In this document: positions 28,321 to 38,189 of the stretch, one piece after another | How the letters are laid out: each line of letters starts with the position of its first letter | Position numbering within the stretch: position 1 is the stretch's first letter | From: PALSA-1004 sp963804885 | Lineage (GTDB): Bacteria > Pseudomonadota > Gammaproteobacteria > Burkholderiales > SG8-41 | Assembly: GCA_963804885.1 (NCBI GenBank) | Contig: CAWDSF010000012.1 | Location: 124,001-188,000 of the forward strand | DNA: 64,000 bases | Reading direction: 5' to 3' | The notes under the pieces: model-generated | What the model saw: only the letters and a program-made list of their open reading frames with translations | Database searches by the model: none | Told to the model about the DNA's origin: nothing | Position numbers and translations under genes: made by a program

Positions 28321-29664
28321 ATGGAAGCAGCGCAAACTATAGCAGACGCGCGGCGGCGCGATTTGACTACGGCAACAGCGGCGCCCGCGCTGGCCGAGCG
28401 TTTGCGCGCGGCTCGCGAGCGCACGCTGTTGCTCGCATCCGATCTCACTGGCGCGCAACTGCTGGGCCCGCAATTGGCGATCGTGAATCCGCCGCTGTGG
28501 GAGATCGCGCACGTCGCGTGGTTCCAGGAATACTGGTGCTTGCGGATTCGCGATGACGGTGGATTTGCGCCGTCGCTGGTGCCCGCCGCCGACGCGCTTT
28601 ACAACTCCGCGCTGGTGCCGCACGCGACACGCTGGACGCTGCCGCTTGCTGCCGTTCGATGCGGTACTGCGTTTTCTCGATGACGTGCTCGCGCGCGTGC
28701 TGGAGCGGCTGCAGCGCGAACCCGCGAATACGTCGTTGCGATATTTCGCGGAGCTCGCCGCCTCGCACGAGGAAATGCACTGCGAGGCGTTTACCTACAC
28801 GCGCCAGACCCTCGGTTATGCCGCGCCGCGCGGCAGCGTGAAGTTGGTGGCAGAACGGTGCCGGCTATCCGGGCGACGCCGCGTTGCCGGGCGGGAAATA
28901 TCTGCTCGGTGCGCGCCGCGGCGACGACTTCGTTTTCGATAACGAGAAATGGGAGCATGCGGTAACGCTGCAGCCGTTTGCATTGGCGCGCGCCGCGGTG
29001 ACCAACGCGGCAGTTTGCCGAGTTCGTCGACGACAACGGTTACGCACGGCGCGAGTTGTGGAGCGAGGAGGGCTGGCTCTGGCGCACCGGCGCCGATGCG
29101 CGCGCGCCGCTGTATTGGCTGAAGCGGCCCGATGGCTGGTATCAGCGTGTTTATGCCGACGTTGCCGCGCTCGCGCCGCAGGCGGCAGTGATGCACGTCA
29201 ACTGGTACGAGGCGGATGCGTGGTGCCGGTGGGCCGGCCGCCGGCTGCCGTCCGAAGCGGAATGGGAACAGGCCGCTGCCACCGTACCGGCCGATCCGGG
29301 CGGCACGCAAGGCAAGCGCAGATATCCGTGGGGCGATCAGGCCGTCGATGTTGCGCACGCTAATTTTTACGCAGCGGGTGGCGCGGTCGCGCCGGTTTCT
29401 GCATTCGCCGCCGGCGACAGCGCATGGGGTTGCCGCCAGCTGCTCGGCAATGTGTGGGAATGGACGGCCGACTGGTTCAATCCTTATCCGGGATTCGTGC
29501 GCGATCCGTACCAGGAATACTCGGAGCCGTGGTTCGGCAACCACAAGGTTCTGCGCGGCGGTTGTTTTGCGACGAGCGCCGCGTTGCTGCGCAACACGTG
29601 GAGAAATTTCTATACACCCGACCGGCGCGACGTGTTCGCCGGGTTCCGGACGTGCGGGGCATGA
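28321..29664 (+). CDS. senA: DinB/FGE-sulfatase protein, candidate selenoneine synthase SenA (three +1 frameshifts)
   Basis: EgtB-like non-heme iron enzyme. The N-terminal DinB-like domain has PPLWEIAHVAWFQEYW (metal His about 64) and HEEMH (His about 149 and 153), the expected iron triad. The C-terminal formylglycine-generating-enzyme-like domain has HVNWYEADAWCRWAGRRLPSE, split here by normal spacing, and GNVWEWTADWF. Single extra bases at about 28648, 28847 and 29010 break the frame; correction gives about 446 residues. EgtB makes the ergothioneine C-S bond, and SenA makes the C-Se bond from hercynine and a selenosugar. The adjacent SenB-like gene favours SenA. No egtD was seen in the window. 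The true start may lie downstream of ATG 28321. Confidence 0.7.
28336..28341 (-). promoter_or_regulatory. Candidate -10 element for senB
   Basis: Read on the minus strand, TATAGT (28341 to 28336) lies about 43 bases before the senB ATG. No convincing -35 is seen at 16-18 bases. If real, the promoter lies inside the first codons assigned to senA. Confidence 0.3.
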
Positions 29665-29688
29665 TGCGGACGTGCGCGGCATGAAGCG
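29649..29688 (+). repeat. Imperfect 20-bp tandem duplication at the senA/SpoU junction
   Basis: Bases 29649-29668 and 29669-29688 differ at two of 20 positions. The first unit contains the senA stop and the second the start ATG of the methyltransferase gene. It looks like a small duplication that created or moved the gene junction. Confidence 0.7.
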
Positions 29689-30475
29689 GATCGTCTCCGC
29701 CGATAATCCGCGATTCAAGGCTTTGCTCAAGCTCGCTGAGTCGTCGCGCGAGCGCAAGAAACACGGCCTCTCGGTGCTCGACGGCACGCATCTCGTCGCG
29801 GCATATCGCGAGCATGTCGGTTTACCTCGCGAACTGGTGATCAGCGATACGGGCGTATCGAATCCTGAAGTTGAGGCGCTCGTCGCGGCAATGGCGCCCG
29901 TGGCGCCTTTAGTCCTTTCCGACGCGTTGTTTCATCAGCTCTCGACGGTCGCCACGCCGACCGGCGTATTGGCCACGGTCGAAACTCCGCGCCCGCCGGT
30001 GGCGCCCGCGCATATCGACGCGTGCGTGATGCTCGAGGATATTCAGGACCCCGGCAATCTGGGCTCGCTGTTGCGCTCGGTGGCGGCCGCCGGCATCGCG
30101 CATGTCTTTCTGTCGCGGTCGTCGGTCCATGCGTGGTCGCCGCGCGTGCTGCGCGCCGGCATGGGCGCGCACTTCGTGGTGCGGATCTACGAGCAATGCG
30201 ATTTGCAGGCGCTGGCGCGCGAATTCAGCGGCCGCGTAGTCGCGACCAGCCACCGCGCGGGCAAAGCGGTCTTTGATGTCGACTTGACGGGGCAGGTGGC
30301 GATTGTGTTCGGCAACGAAGGCACCGGATTGTCGGCGGAGCTCACGGCAGCCGCGCACGCCGTGGTGGCGATTCCGATGCCGGGACGCGCCGAGTCGTTG
30401 AATATCGCTGCCGCCGCGGCCGTGTGCCTGTTCGAGCGCGTGCGCCAGCAGCGCGCGGCGCGCGGCCGTCAGTAG
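29681..30475 (+). CDS. TrmH/SpoU-family RNA 2'-O-methyltransferase
   Basis: Methylates ribose 2'-OH in rRNA or tRNA with SAM. The N-terminal substrate-binding domain (to about residue 95, ADNPRFKALLKL) precedes a SPOUT knot domain with MLEDIQDPGNLGSLLRS, FGNEGTGLS and IPMPGRAESLNIAAAAAV, the three SpoU motifs. The length is 264 residues. ATG 29681 begins just before the conserved substrate-binding domain. In related bacteria this gene follows rnhB directly and precedes ppsR; here the sen pair intervenes. The exact RNA target cannot be read from sequence. It converges with ppsR, the ends overlapping by seven bases. Confidence 0.88.
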   Translation: MKRIVSADNPRFKALLKLAESSRERKKHGLSVLDGTHLVAAYREHVGLPRELVISDTGVSNPEVEALVAAMAPVAPLVLSDALFHQLSTVATPTGVLATVETPRPPVAPAHIDACVMLEDIQDPGNLGSLLRSVAAAGIAHVFLSRSSVHAWSPRVLRAGMGAHFVVRIYEQCDLQALAREFSGRVVATSHRAGKAVFDVDLTGQVAIVFGNEGTGLSAELTAAAHAVVAIPMPGRAESLNIAAAAAVCLFERVRQQRAARGRQ

Positions 30476-31294
30476 ACGCGGCGGACGAGCTTCGCCTGCT
30501 GCAATATCGTGGTGGCCAGCTCTTCCACCGATTTGGTCGTCACATCCAGGTAGGGAATGCCTTCCTGGCGCATCAGCGCCTCGGCTTCGCGCACTTCGAA
30601 TTCGCAATTGGCGCGCGTCGCGTAAGTGCTGCCCGGGCGCCGCTCGTTGCGGATCTTCTCCAGGCGGTCCGGCTTGATCGTCAGGCCGTATAGACGCTTG
30701 CGCAAACTCTTGACCTGCCCCGGCAGCTGCATGCTCGCGAAATCCTCGGGCACGAGCGGGTAGTTCGCCGCGCGGATGCCGAATTGCATCGCGAGGTACA
30801 GGCAGGTCGGCGTCTTGCCGCAGCGCGACACGCCGACCAGGATCACGTCGGCTTCGGCAAGGTCGCGGGTGGACACGCCGTCGTCGTGGCTCAGCGAATA
30901 ATTTACCGCCTCGATGCGGTGATGGTAATTGGCGAAATCGTTGGCGCTGTGCGAGCGCCCGACGGCGTGCGAGGCGAGCACCCCGAGCTCTTTTTCCATC
31001 GGCAGGATGAAAATATCGAAGCAGTCGAGAAAGAGCGCGCTCGCCTTGGCGACCACGCCGCGACACGTCCTGGTTGACGAGCGTGCTGAATATCAGCGGC
31101 CGCGTGCCGTCCTTCTCGCCCTGTTCGTTGATTTGCCTGACGGCCGCGTCCGCCTTCTCGATCGAATCGACGAAGGGCAGGGTGACTTCGTTGAACGATA
31201 CCATCTCGAATTGGGTCAGGAGACTGTGGCCGAGCATCTCGGCAGTGATGCCGGTGCGGTCGGAAATGAAGAAAGCGGAGCGCTTTTGCGGCAT
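30469..31294 (-). CDS. ppsR: PEP synthetase regulatory protein (kinase/pyrophosphorylase, one +1 frameshift)
   Basis: DUF299 protein that inactivates PEP synthase by ADP-dependent phosphorylation and reactivates it by phosphorolysis. It begins SAFFISDRTGITAEMLGHSLL; the P-loop ILVGVSRCGKTPT is at about residue 150, followed by FGIRAANYPL. One extra base near 31063 splits NQDVRGVVAKASALFLDCFD; correction gives about 274 residues. ATG 31294 is the conserved start. It is divergent from its target gene ppsA, the usual arrangement. Confidence 0.93.
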
Positions 31295-31369
31295 CGCAAT
31301 GGCCAGGAAAGGTATAACCGGTAAAATAGCCGCTTTTGATGCTTTGCACAAATCTTAAACAGGTGGTTA

Positions 31370-33770
31370 ATGAGTAACGAGTCGTACGTCGTCGCGTTCG
31401 AAAAACTGCGCATGCAGGATGTGGGACGCGTCGGCGGCAAAAACGCGTCGCTGGGCGAGATGATCGGCCAGCTTGCGAATGCCGGCGTGCGCGTGCCGGG
31501 CGGATTCGCCACGACGGCGCAGGCGTACCGTGATTTTCTGGCGCACGGCGGCTTGGCCAAGCGTATCGAAGACAAGCTTGCCAAGCTCAATGTCGATGAC
31601 GTGAATGCGTTGGCGGCGGCGGGCGCCGAAATCCGCGGCTGGATCACCGCCCAGCCGTTTCCCGCGCAACTTGAGAAGGACATCGGCAACGCGTACGCGG
31701 CTTTGCAGCAGGGCGCGAATGACGACCTGTCGGTCGCGGTGCGGTCGTCGGCAACCGCGGAAGACCTTCCCGATGCATCGTTCGCCGGCCAGCAGGAAAC
31801 TTTTCTCAACATCCACGGTTTGGCCAGCGTGCTCGACGCCGTCAAGCACGTGTTCGCATCGCTCTACAACGACCGCGCGATCTCGTATCGCGTGCACAAG
31901 AATTTCATACACGCCGATGTCGCGTTGTCCGCCGGCGTCCAGCGCATGGTGCGCAGCGATCTCGCCGCGAGCGGCGTGATGTTCACGCTGGACACCGAAT
32001 CGGGCTTCGACCAGGTCGTGTTCATCACGGCGGCCTATGGTCTGGGCGAGACGGTCGTGCAGGGCGCAGGTCAATCCGGACGAGTTCTACGTCTACAAGC
32101 CGGCGCTGAAGGCTGGCAAAAAAGCGATCATCCGGCGCAATCTCGGCTCCAAGGCGCTGCGCATGACGTTCACCGACTCGCGCGAGGCAGGCAAATCGGT
32201 GCGCACCGATACGGTTTCCGAAGCCGATCGCCGCCGTTTTTCGATCAGCGACGCGGACGTCGAGGAACTCGCGCGCGACGCCCTGATTATCGAGCAGCAC
32301 TATAAGCGCGCGATGGACATCGAATGGGGCCGCGACGGCGTCGACGGCAAGCTGTATATCCTGCAGGCGCGTCCGGAGACGGTCAAAGCGAGCGAGAAGG
32401 TCGATACGCTGCGCCGCTATCGCTTGAAGCAGCGCTCGGACGTGCTGGCGTCGGGTCGCGCGATCGGCCAGCGCGTCGGTTCCGGGCCGGTGAAGCTCGT
32501 GCAAAGCGCGGCCGAGATGGATCGCGTGCAGCCCGGCGACGTGCTGGTGACCGACATGACGGACCCTGATTGGGAACCGGTCATGAAACGCGCGTCGGCG
32601 ATCATCACCAACCGCGGCGGCCGCACGTGTCACGCAGCAATCATCGCGCGCGAACTCGGCATACCTGCGGTCGTCGGCTGCGGCGACGCGACGCGCAGTG
32701 TTGAAGGATGGCCGGCCTGTCACGGTATCGTGCGCGGAAGGCGATACCGGCTTCGTCTACCGCGGCATCCTCGAAGTCGAGGTGATCGACCTGTCGCTCG
32801 AGGCGATGCCCAAGGCCCCGCTCAAGATCACGATGAACGTCGGCAATCCGGAGCTCGCGTTCGAGTTCCAGCGCCTGCCGAACGACGGCGTAGGCCTCGC
32901 GCGGCTCGAGTTCATCATCGCGCGCATGATAGGCGTGCATCCGAAGGCGGTGCTGGCCTATCCCGACCTGCCGGGCGATTTGCGGCTTGCGGTCGAGCAG
33001 CATGCGGCGGGCTACGCGAACCCGGTCGACGTTCTACGTGGAAAAGCTGTGCGAGGGCGTGGCGACCCTCGGCGCCGCATTCTGGCCGAAACCGGTGATC
33101 GTGCGGCTGTCGGACTTCAAGTCGAACGAGTATTCGAGCCTGACCGGGGGCTCCAAGCTACGAGCCGCATGAAGAGAACCCGATGTTGGGATTCCGCGGC
33201 GCGTCGCGCTATATCGCGGCGAATTTCCGCGATTGCTTCGAGCTCGAATGTCGCGCGATGAAGAAAGTGCGCGACGAGATGGGGCTGACCAACGTCGAGC
33301 TCATGGTGCCGTTCGTGCGCACCGTCGGCGAGGCGAAGCAGGTCATCGAGCTGCTCGCCAAAAACGGGCTCAAGCGCGGCGAGAACGGCCTGCGCGTGAT
33401 CATGATGTGCGAGATTCCGTCGAACGCGATTCTGGCCGATCAGTTCCTCGAGCATTTCGACGGCTTCTCGATCGGCTCCAACGACATGACGCAGATGACT
33501 CTGGCGCTCGACCGCGATTCGGGCATCATCGCCGAAGGGTTCGACGAGCGCGATCCGGCCGTGAAGCACATGCTGCACCTCGCGATCCAGGCCTGCCGCA
33601 AGGCCGGCAAGTACGTGGGCATTTGCGGGCAGGGCCCGTCGGACCATCCGGATCTCGCCAAATGGCTGATGGACGAAGGCATCGACAGCCTGTCGCTCAA
33701 CCCCGACACGGTGGTGGAGACGTGGCTGTATCTCGCGGCGGAAGCGAAAAAGGCGCCGCCGCCGCGCTGA
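31370..33770 (+). CDS. ppsA: Phosphoenolpyruvate synthase (four +1 frameshifts)
   Basis: Converts pyruvate and ATP to PEP, AMP and phosphate in gluconeogenesis. The N-terminal ATP-grasp domain has GGKNASLGEMI and RSSATAEDLPDASFAGQQ, the central swivel domain has the phosphohistidine in NRGGRTCHAAIIARELG, and the C-terminal TIM barrel has ICGQGPSDHPD. Single extra bases at about 32069, 32697, 33031 and 33158 fragment the frame. Removing them gives about 798 residues, the normal length. Four identical-sense errors in one intact-looking gene argue for consensus errors rather than decay. Confidence 0.94.
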
Positions 33771-33798
33771 AATCCCGCGCGAAGCCGCGCGAATTTCA

Positions 33799-33827
33799 TT
33801 GAGTGCAGACGTCAATTGCGCTAGAAT
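33799..33827 (+). promoter_or_regulatory. Sigma-70 promoter of pyrG
   Basis: TTGAGT (33799-33804) and TAGAAT (33822-33827) are separated by exactly 17 bases, 25 bases before the pyrG ATG. Confidence 0.65.
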
Positions 33828-33852
33828 GTGCAAACGGCTGGTATGACATGAA

Positions 33853-35540
33853 ATGACCAAATATATCTTTGTCACAGGTGGTGTGGTTTCCTCCTTAGGC
33901 AAAGGTATCGCTGCCGCCTCTCTCGCCGCAATTCTCGAATCACGCGGCCTCAAAGTCTCGATGTTGAAGCTGGATCCCTATATCAACGTGGATCCCGGCA
34001 CCATGAGTCCGTTTCAGCATGGCGAAGTGTTCGTCACCGACGACGGCGCCGAAACCGACCTCGATCTGGGCCACTACGAGCGCTTCGTCAGCGCCAAGAT
34101 GGGCAAGCGCAACAACTTCACGACCGGCCAGATTTACGAGAGCGTGATCAAGAAGGAGCGCCGCGGCGATTATCTCGGCGGCACCGTGCAGGTCATTCCG
34201 CACATCACCGACGAAATCAAGCTTTTCATCGGCCGCGGGGCGGCGCGATGCCGAGGTGGCCATCGTGGAAATCGGCGGGACAGTCGGCGACATCGAGTCG
34301 CTGCCGTTCCTCGAGGCGATCCGCCAGATGGGCATCGAGATCGGGCCGCAACAACGTCTGCTACATCCATCTGACGCTGGTGCCGTACATCGCGTCGGCG
34401 GGCGAGATCAAGACCAAGCCGACCCAGCACTCGGTCAAGGAGCTGCGCGAAATCGGTATTCAGCCCGACGTGTTGCTGTGCCGCGCCGACCGTCCGCTGC
34501 CGGCCGATGAGCGGCGCAAGATCGCGCTCTTCACGAACGTGCAGGTCGAAGCCGTCATCTCGGCGGTCGACACCGATAGCATTTACAAGATCCCGGGCAT
34601 GCTGCACGCGCAAAATCTCGACGATATCGTGTGCCGCAAACTCGAAATCGTGCCGCGCACCGCCGATCTCGCGGTGTGGGACAAGCTCGTCTACGCGCTC
34701 GAGCATCCGACCAAAACAGTGTCGATCGCGCTGGTCGGCAAGTACGTGGACCTGACCGAGTCGTACAAGTCGCTGTCCGAAGCGCTGATCCATGCCGGCA
34801 TCCACACCGGCGCCAAAATCAATATTCATTACATCGACTCCGAGTCGATCGAGCAGAACGGCACCGGGTGCCTCGCCAACATGGACGCGATCCTGGTGCC
34901 GGGCGGATTCGGCAAGCGCGGCGTCGAGGGCAAGATTAAGGCCATCCGCTACGCGCGCGAGAACAAGCTGCCGTATCTCGGCATCTGCCTCGGCATGCAG
35001 CTCGCGGTGATCGAATTCGCACGCAACGTGGTCGGTCTCGACGGCGCGCACAGCACGGAATTCGAGCCCGAGACGCCGCATCCGGTGATCGCGCTGATCA
35101 CGGAGTGGCAGGAGCGCGATGGCCGTGTCGAGCACCGCAATGCGACCTCCGATCTCGGCGGCACCATGCGCCTGGGCGGCCAGGAGTGCCTGCTGAAAGC
35201 CGGCAGCACCGTGCGCGAGGTCTATGGCGCGGATCGCATTGTCGAGCGCCATCGCCATCGCTACGAAGTGAACAATCATTATCTGCCCCGCATCGAAGTC
35301 GCGGGCATGCGCGTTTCGGGCGTCTCCGCGAAAGAGCAGCTGTGCGAAATGATCGAGCTGCCGACCGACGGCAAACATGCGCATCCATGGTTCGTCGGCT
35401 GCCAGTTCCATCCTGAGTTCACGTCCACGCCGCGCGCCGGTCATCCGCTGTTCAACGCCTTCATCCGCGCCGCGCTGAGCAACGCAAAAGTCACCGGCAC
35501 GTTTCCCGCCGCAGCGCCCAAGCTGCAGAACATCGCGTGA
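33853..35540 (+). CDS. pyrG: CTP synthase (two +1 frameshifts)
   Basis: Aminates UTP to CTP using glutamine. The synthetase domain starts TKYIFVTGGVVSSLGKG; LDPYINVDPGTMSP and EIGGTVGDIESLPFLEA follow. The C-terminal class I glutaminase has the nucleophile in YLGICLGMQLAVIEF and HPEF near the end. Single extra bases at about 34246 (GAADAEVAIVE) and about 34346 (GRNNVCYIHLT) break the frame; correction gives about 561 residues. pyrG-kdsA-eno-ftsB is a conserved operon order. Confidence 0.96.
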
Positions 35541-35546
35541 CACGCC

Positions 35547-36401
35547 GTGAAACTGTGCGGATTCGACGTCGGGCTTGAACGGCCGATATTTCTGATAGCG
35601 GGGCCCTGCGCGATCGAGTCGCGCCAGCTCGCCTTGGACACCGCCGGGCAGCTGAAGGAAATCTGCGCGGCCGTCGGCGTGCCATTCATCTATAAGTCGT
35701 CGTTCGACAAGGCCAACCGCAGCTCCGGCAAGTCTTTCCGCGGCGTCGGCATGGACGAAGGGCTGAAAATTCTGGCCGACGTCAAAGCCCAGATCGGCGT
35801 GCCGGTGCTGACCGACATCCACGACATCGAGCAGATCAAGACCGTGGCGGCCGTCGTCGACGTGCTGCAGACGCCGGCGTTCCTGTGCCGCCAGACCGAT
35901 TTCATTCACGCCGCCGCGAGCGCCGGCCGGCCGGTCAACATCAAGAAGGGCCAGTTCCTGGCGCCCGGCGACATGAAGAACGTCGTCGACAAGGCGCGCG
36001 AAGTCAGCAAGCAGGACAACATCCTCGTGTGCGAGCGGGGGGCGAGCTTCGGCTACAACAATCTCGTATCGGACATGCGCTCGCTGATGATCATGCGCGA
36101 GACGGGCTGTCCGGTCGTTTTCGATGCGACGCATTCGGTGCAGTTGCCCGGCGGGCAGGGCACCTCCAGCGGCGGTCAGCGCGAATTCATTCCGGTGCTC
36201 GCGCGCGCCGCGGTTGCGAGCGGCGTCGCGGGGCTCTTCATGGAAACGCATCCGAACCCGGAGAAAGCGCTGTCCGACGGACCCAACGCGTGGCCGCTCA
36301 AGCATATGCGCGCCCTGCTCGAAACGCTGCAGGCGCTCGACTCGCTGGTCAAGCAGCGCGGATTCGCAGAACAACTAATAACAGGTCAGGGAAAATCATG
36401 A
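35547..36401 (+). CDS. kdsA: 2-dehydro-3-deoxyphosphooctonate aldolase (KDO8P synthase)
   Basis: Condenses PEP with arabinose-5-phosphate to KDO-8-phosphate for the lipopolysaccharide core. The 284-residue TIM barrel contains FLIAGPCAIESRQLALD, YKSSFDKANRSS, LTDIHDIEQ and FDATHSVQLPGG. GTG 35547 is used: it lies six bases after the pyrG stop and the protein begins at the conserved point. Its TGA overlaps the eno ATG (ATGA). Confidence 0.96.
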   Translation: MKLCGFDVGLERPIFLIAGPCAIESRQLALDTAGQLKEICAAVGVPFIYKSSFDKANRSSGKSFRGVGMDEGLKILADVKAQIGVPVLTDIHDIEQIKTVAAVVDVLQTPAFLCRQTDFIHAAASAGRPVNIKKGQFLAPGDMKNVVDKAREVSKQDNILVCERGASFGYNNLVSDMRSLMIMRETGCPVVFDATHSVQLPGGQGTSSGGQREFIPVLARAAVASGVAGLFMETHPNPEKALSDGPNAWPLKHMRALLETLQALDSLVKQRGFAEQLITGQGKS

Positions 36402-37682
36402 GTGCGATAGTGGATGTGATTGCGCGCGAGATACTCGATTCGCGGGGGCTGCCGACGGTGGAGGCCGACGTGCTGCTCGAATCCGGCGTGCTGGGCCGCG
36501 CCGCCGTGCCGTCGGGCGCTTCGACCGGCTCGCGCGAGGCGATCGAGCTGCGCGATGGCGACGACAAGCGTTATTTCGGCAAAGGCGTGCAGCGCGCGGT
36601 CGAGAACGTCAACACGGAAATTTGCGAGGCGATCATCGGGCTCGACGCGGTCGAGCAGCGCTTCGTCGACCAGACGCTGATCGAGCTCGACGGCACCGAA
36701 AACAAGTCCCGTCTCGGCGCCAATGCAACGCTTGCGGTATCGCTGGCGGTCGCCAAGGCGGCGGCCGAAGAATGCGGCTTGCCGTTGCATCGCTATCTCG
36801 GCGGCGCAGGCGCGATGTCGATGCCGGTGCCGATGATGAACGTGATCAACGGTGGCGCCCACGCCGACAACAGCCTCGATATGCAGGAATTCATGCTGGT
36901 GCCGCTGGGGCTGCCGACCTTCAAGGACGCATTGCGCTGCGGCTCGGAAGTGTTTCATGCGCTGAAGAAACTGCTGAAGGACAAGGGGCTGTCGACCGCG
37001 GTCGGCGATGAAGGCGGCTTTGCGCCGCGGCTCGCGAACCACGAAGCGGCAATCAAGCTCATCATGGAAGCCATCGGCGCGGCCGGCTACACGCCCGGCG
37101 TCGACGTCGCGCTGGCGCTCGATTGCGCGGCATCGGAGTTTTATGCCGACGGCGAATACACGCTCGCGTGCGAAGGCAAGACACTGAATGCCGCAGCGTT
37201 CACCGATCTGCTCGCCGGCTGGTGCGATCAGTATCCGATCATCAGCATCGAAGACGGCATGGCGGAGAACGACTGGGACGGCTGGAAGGTGCTGACCCAG
37301 CGGCTGGGCAAAAAAGTCCAGCTGGTCGGCGACGACGTGTTCGTGACCAATACGAAAATCATCGCGAAAGGCATCGCGCGAAGGCATCGCCAATTCCGTG
37401 CTGATCAAAGTCAACCAGATCGGCACGCTGACCGAGACGCTGGCGGCGATCGAAATGGCCAAGCGCGCCGGCTACACGTCGGTGGTGTCGCACCGTTCCG
37501 GCGAAACCGAAGACACGACGATCGCCGACATTGCGGTGGCGACCAATGCGCTGCAGATCAAGACCGGCTCGCTGTCGCGCTCAGACCGCCTGGCCAAGTA
37601 CAACCAGCTGCTGCGCATCGAGGAAGATCTCGGTGACGCATCGGCTTATCCGGGCCGCGGCGCTTTTTATCAGTTGCGCTGA
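36398..37682 (+). CDS. eno: Enolase (one +1 frameshift)
   Basis: Interconverts 2-phosphoglycerate and PEP; also a degradosome component in many bacteria. It starts SAIVDVIAREILDSRGLPTVE, then NVINGGAHADN, GDEGGFAPRL and DCAASEF. One extra base near 37379 shifts the frame between the metal site and the loop with VNQIGTLTETL, SHRSGETEDT and KTGSLSRSDR. The corrected length is about 427 residues. Confidence 0.96.
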
Positions 37683-37703
37683 CATTGACATGACAAACCC
37701 GGC

Positions 37704-38003
37704 GTGAAGCTCGTCACCCTCGCGCTCATCGCCCTGATCGCACTGCTCCAGCATCCGCTGTGGCTGGGCAAGGGGAGCTGGCTGCGAGTGTGGGAAGTCG
37801 ATCGGCAGATGCAGGCGCAGCGCGAAACCAACCAGAAGCTCGCGCTGCGCAATGCCGCGCTCGACGCCGAGGTGCGTGATCTGAAGCAGGGGCTGGACGC
37901 CATCGAGGAACGCGCGCGCAGCGAGCTCGGCATGATCAAGCGCGACGAAATTTTCTTTCAAATCCTGGACGAGCGGTCGACCGCGAAGCCGTCGCCGCCC
38001 TGA
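37704..38003 (+). CDS. ftsB: Cell division protein FtsB
   Basis: Small divisome protein that forms a complex with FtsL and FtsQ. The 99 residues contain one N-terminal transmembrane helix (about 3-21, LVTLALIALIALLQHP), then a leucine-rich coiled coil (about 35-75), then the conserved ARSELGMIKRDEIFF. GTG 37704 starts it 21 bases after eno, its standard neighbour. This is the last housekeeping gene before the accessory island. Confidence 0.92.
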   Translation: MKLVTLALIALIALLQHPLWLGKGSWLRVWEVDRQMQAQRETNQKLALRNAALDAEVRDLKQGLDAIEERARSELGMIKRDEIFFQILDERSTAKPSPP

Positions 38004-38027
38004 TCCGGCGGTTGTTTCCGGACAGCC

Positions 38028-38050
38028 CAGCCGCCGTTTCGTTTCGAAAC
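38028..38050 (+). promoter_or_regulatory. Candidate activator site (UAS) of the Rieske operon
   Basis: The core GTTTCGTTTCGAAAC (38036-38050) contains an inverted repeat GTTTC-N5-GAAAC preceded by CAGCCGCC. The same 23-bp element, with one mismatch and the same orientation relative to the promoter, lies upstream of the PanB-like operon (52474-52496). It ends 74 bases before the -24 element, a usual distance for NtrC-type enhancers. A further GTTTC half-site lies at 38014-38018. Confidence 0.72.
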
Positions 38051-38124
38051 TGACCGCCGCGCGGGATTCGCCGGCAGCGCTGCGAACCGGCGTTTTTCCC
38101 TCTGCAGCAGCTACCGCGGCCGGT

Positions 38125-38139
38125 TGGCATGGAATCTGC
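38125..38139 (+). promoter_or_regulatory. Sigma-54 promoter of the Rieske/ABC operon
   Basis: TGGCAT-N5-CTGC matches the -24/-12 consensus TGGCAC-N5-TTGC at eight of ten positions, with invariant GG (38126-38127) and GC (38138-38139) correctly spaced. The predicted start is near 38151, about 39 bases before the Rieske alpha ATG, which has a strong GAGGAGG ribosome site. Confidence 0.75.
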
Positions 38140-38189
38140 GTGTGGTTGGTCAAATTTCGGCCGTGCCGATAAAAACGTGAGGAGGCCTT

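Noticed and set aside
28321..29664. Calling senA, ppsA and other frameshifted genes pseudogenes
   Set aside because: Every break is a single extra base with intact motifs on both sides, and essential genes are hit equally. Decay would also show deletions, stops and missense change.
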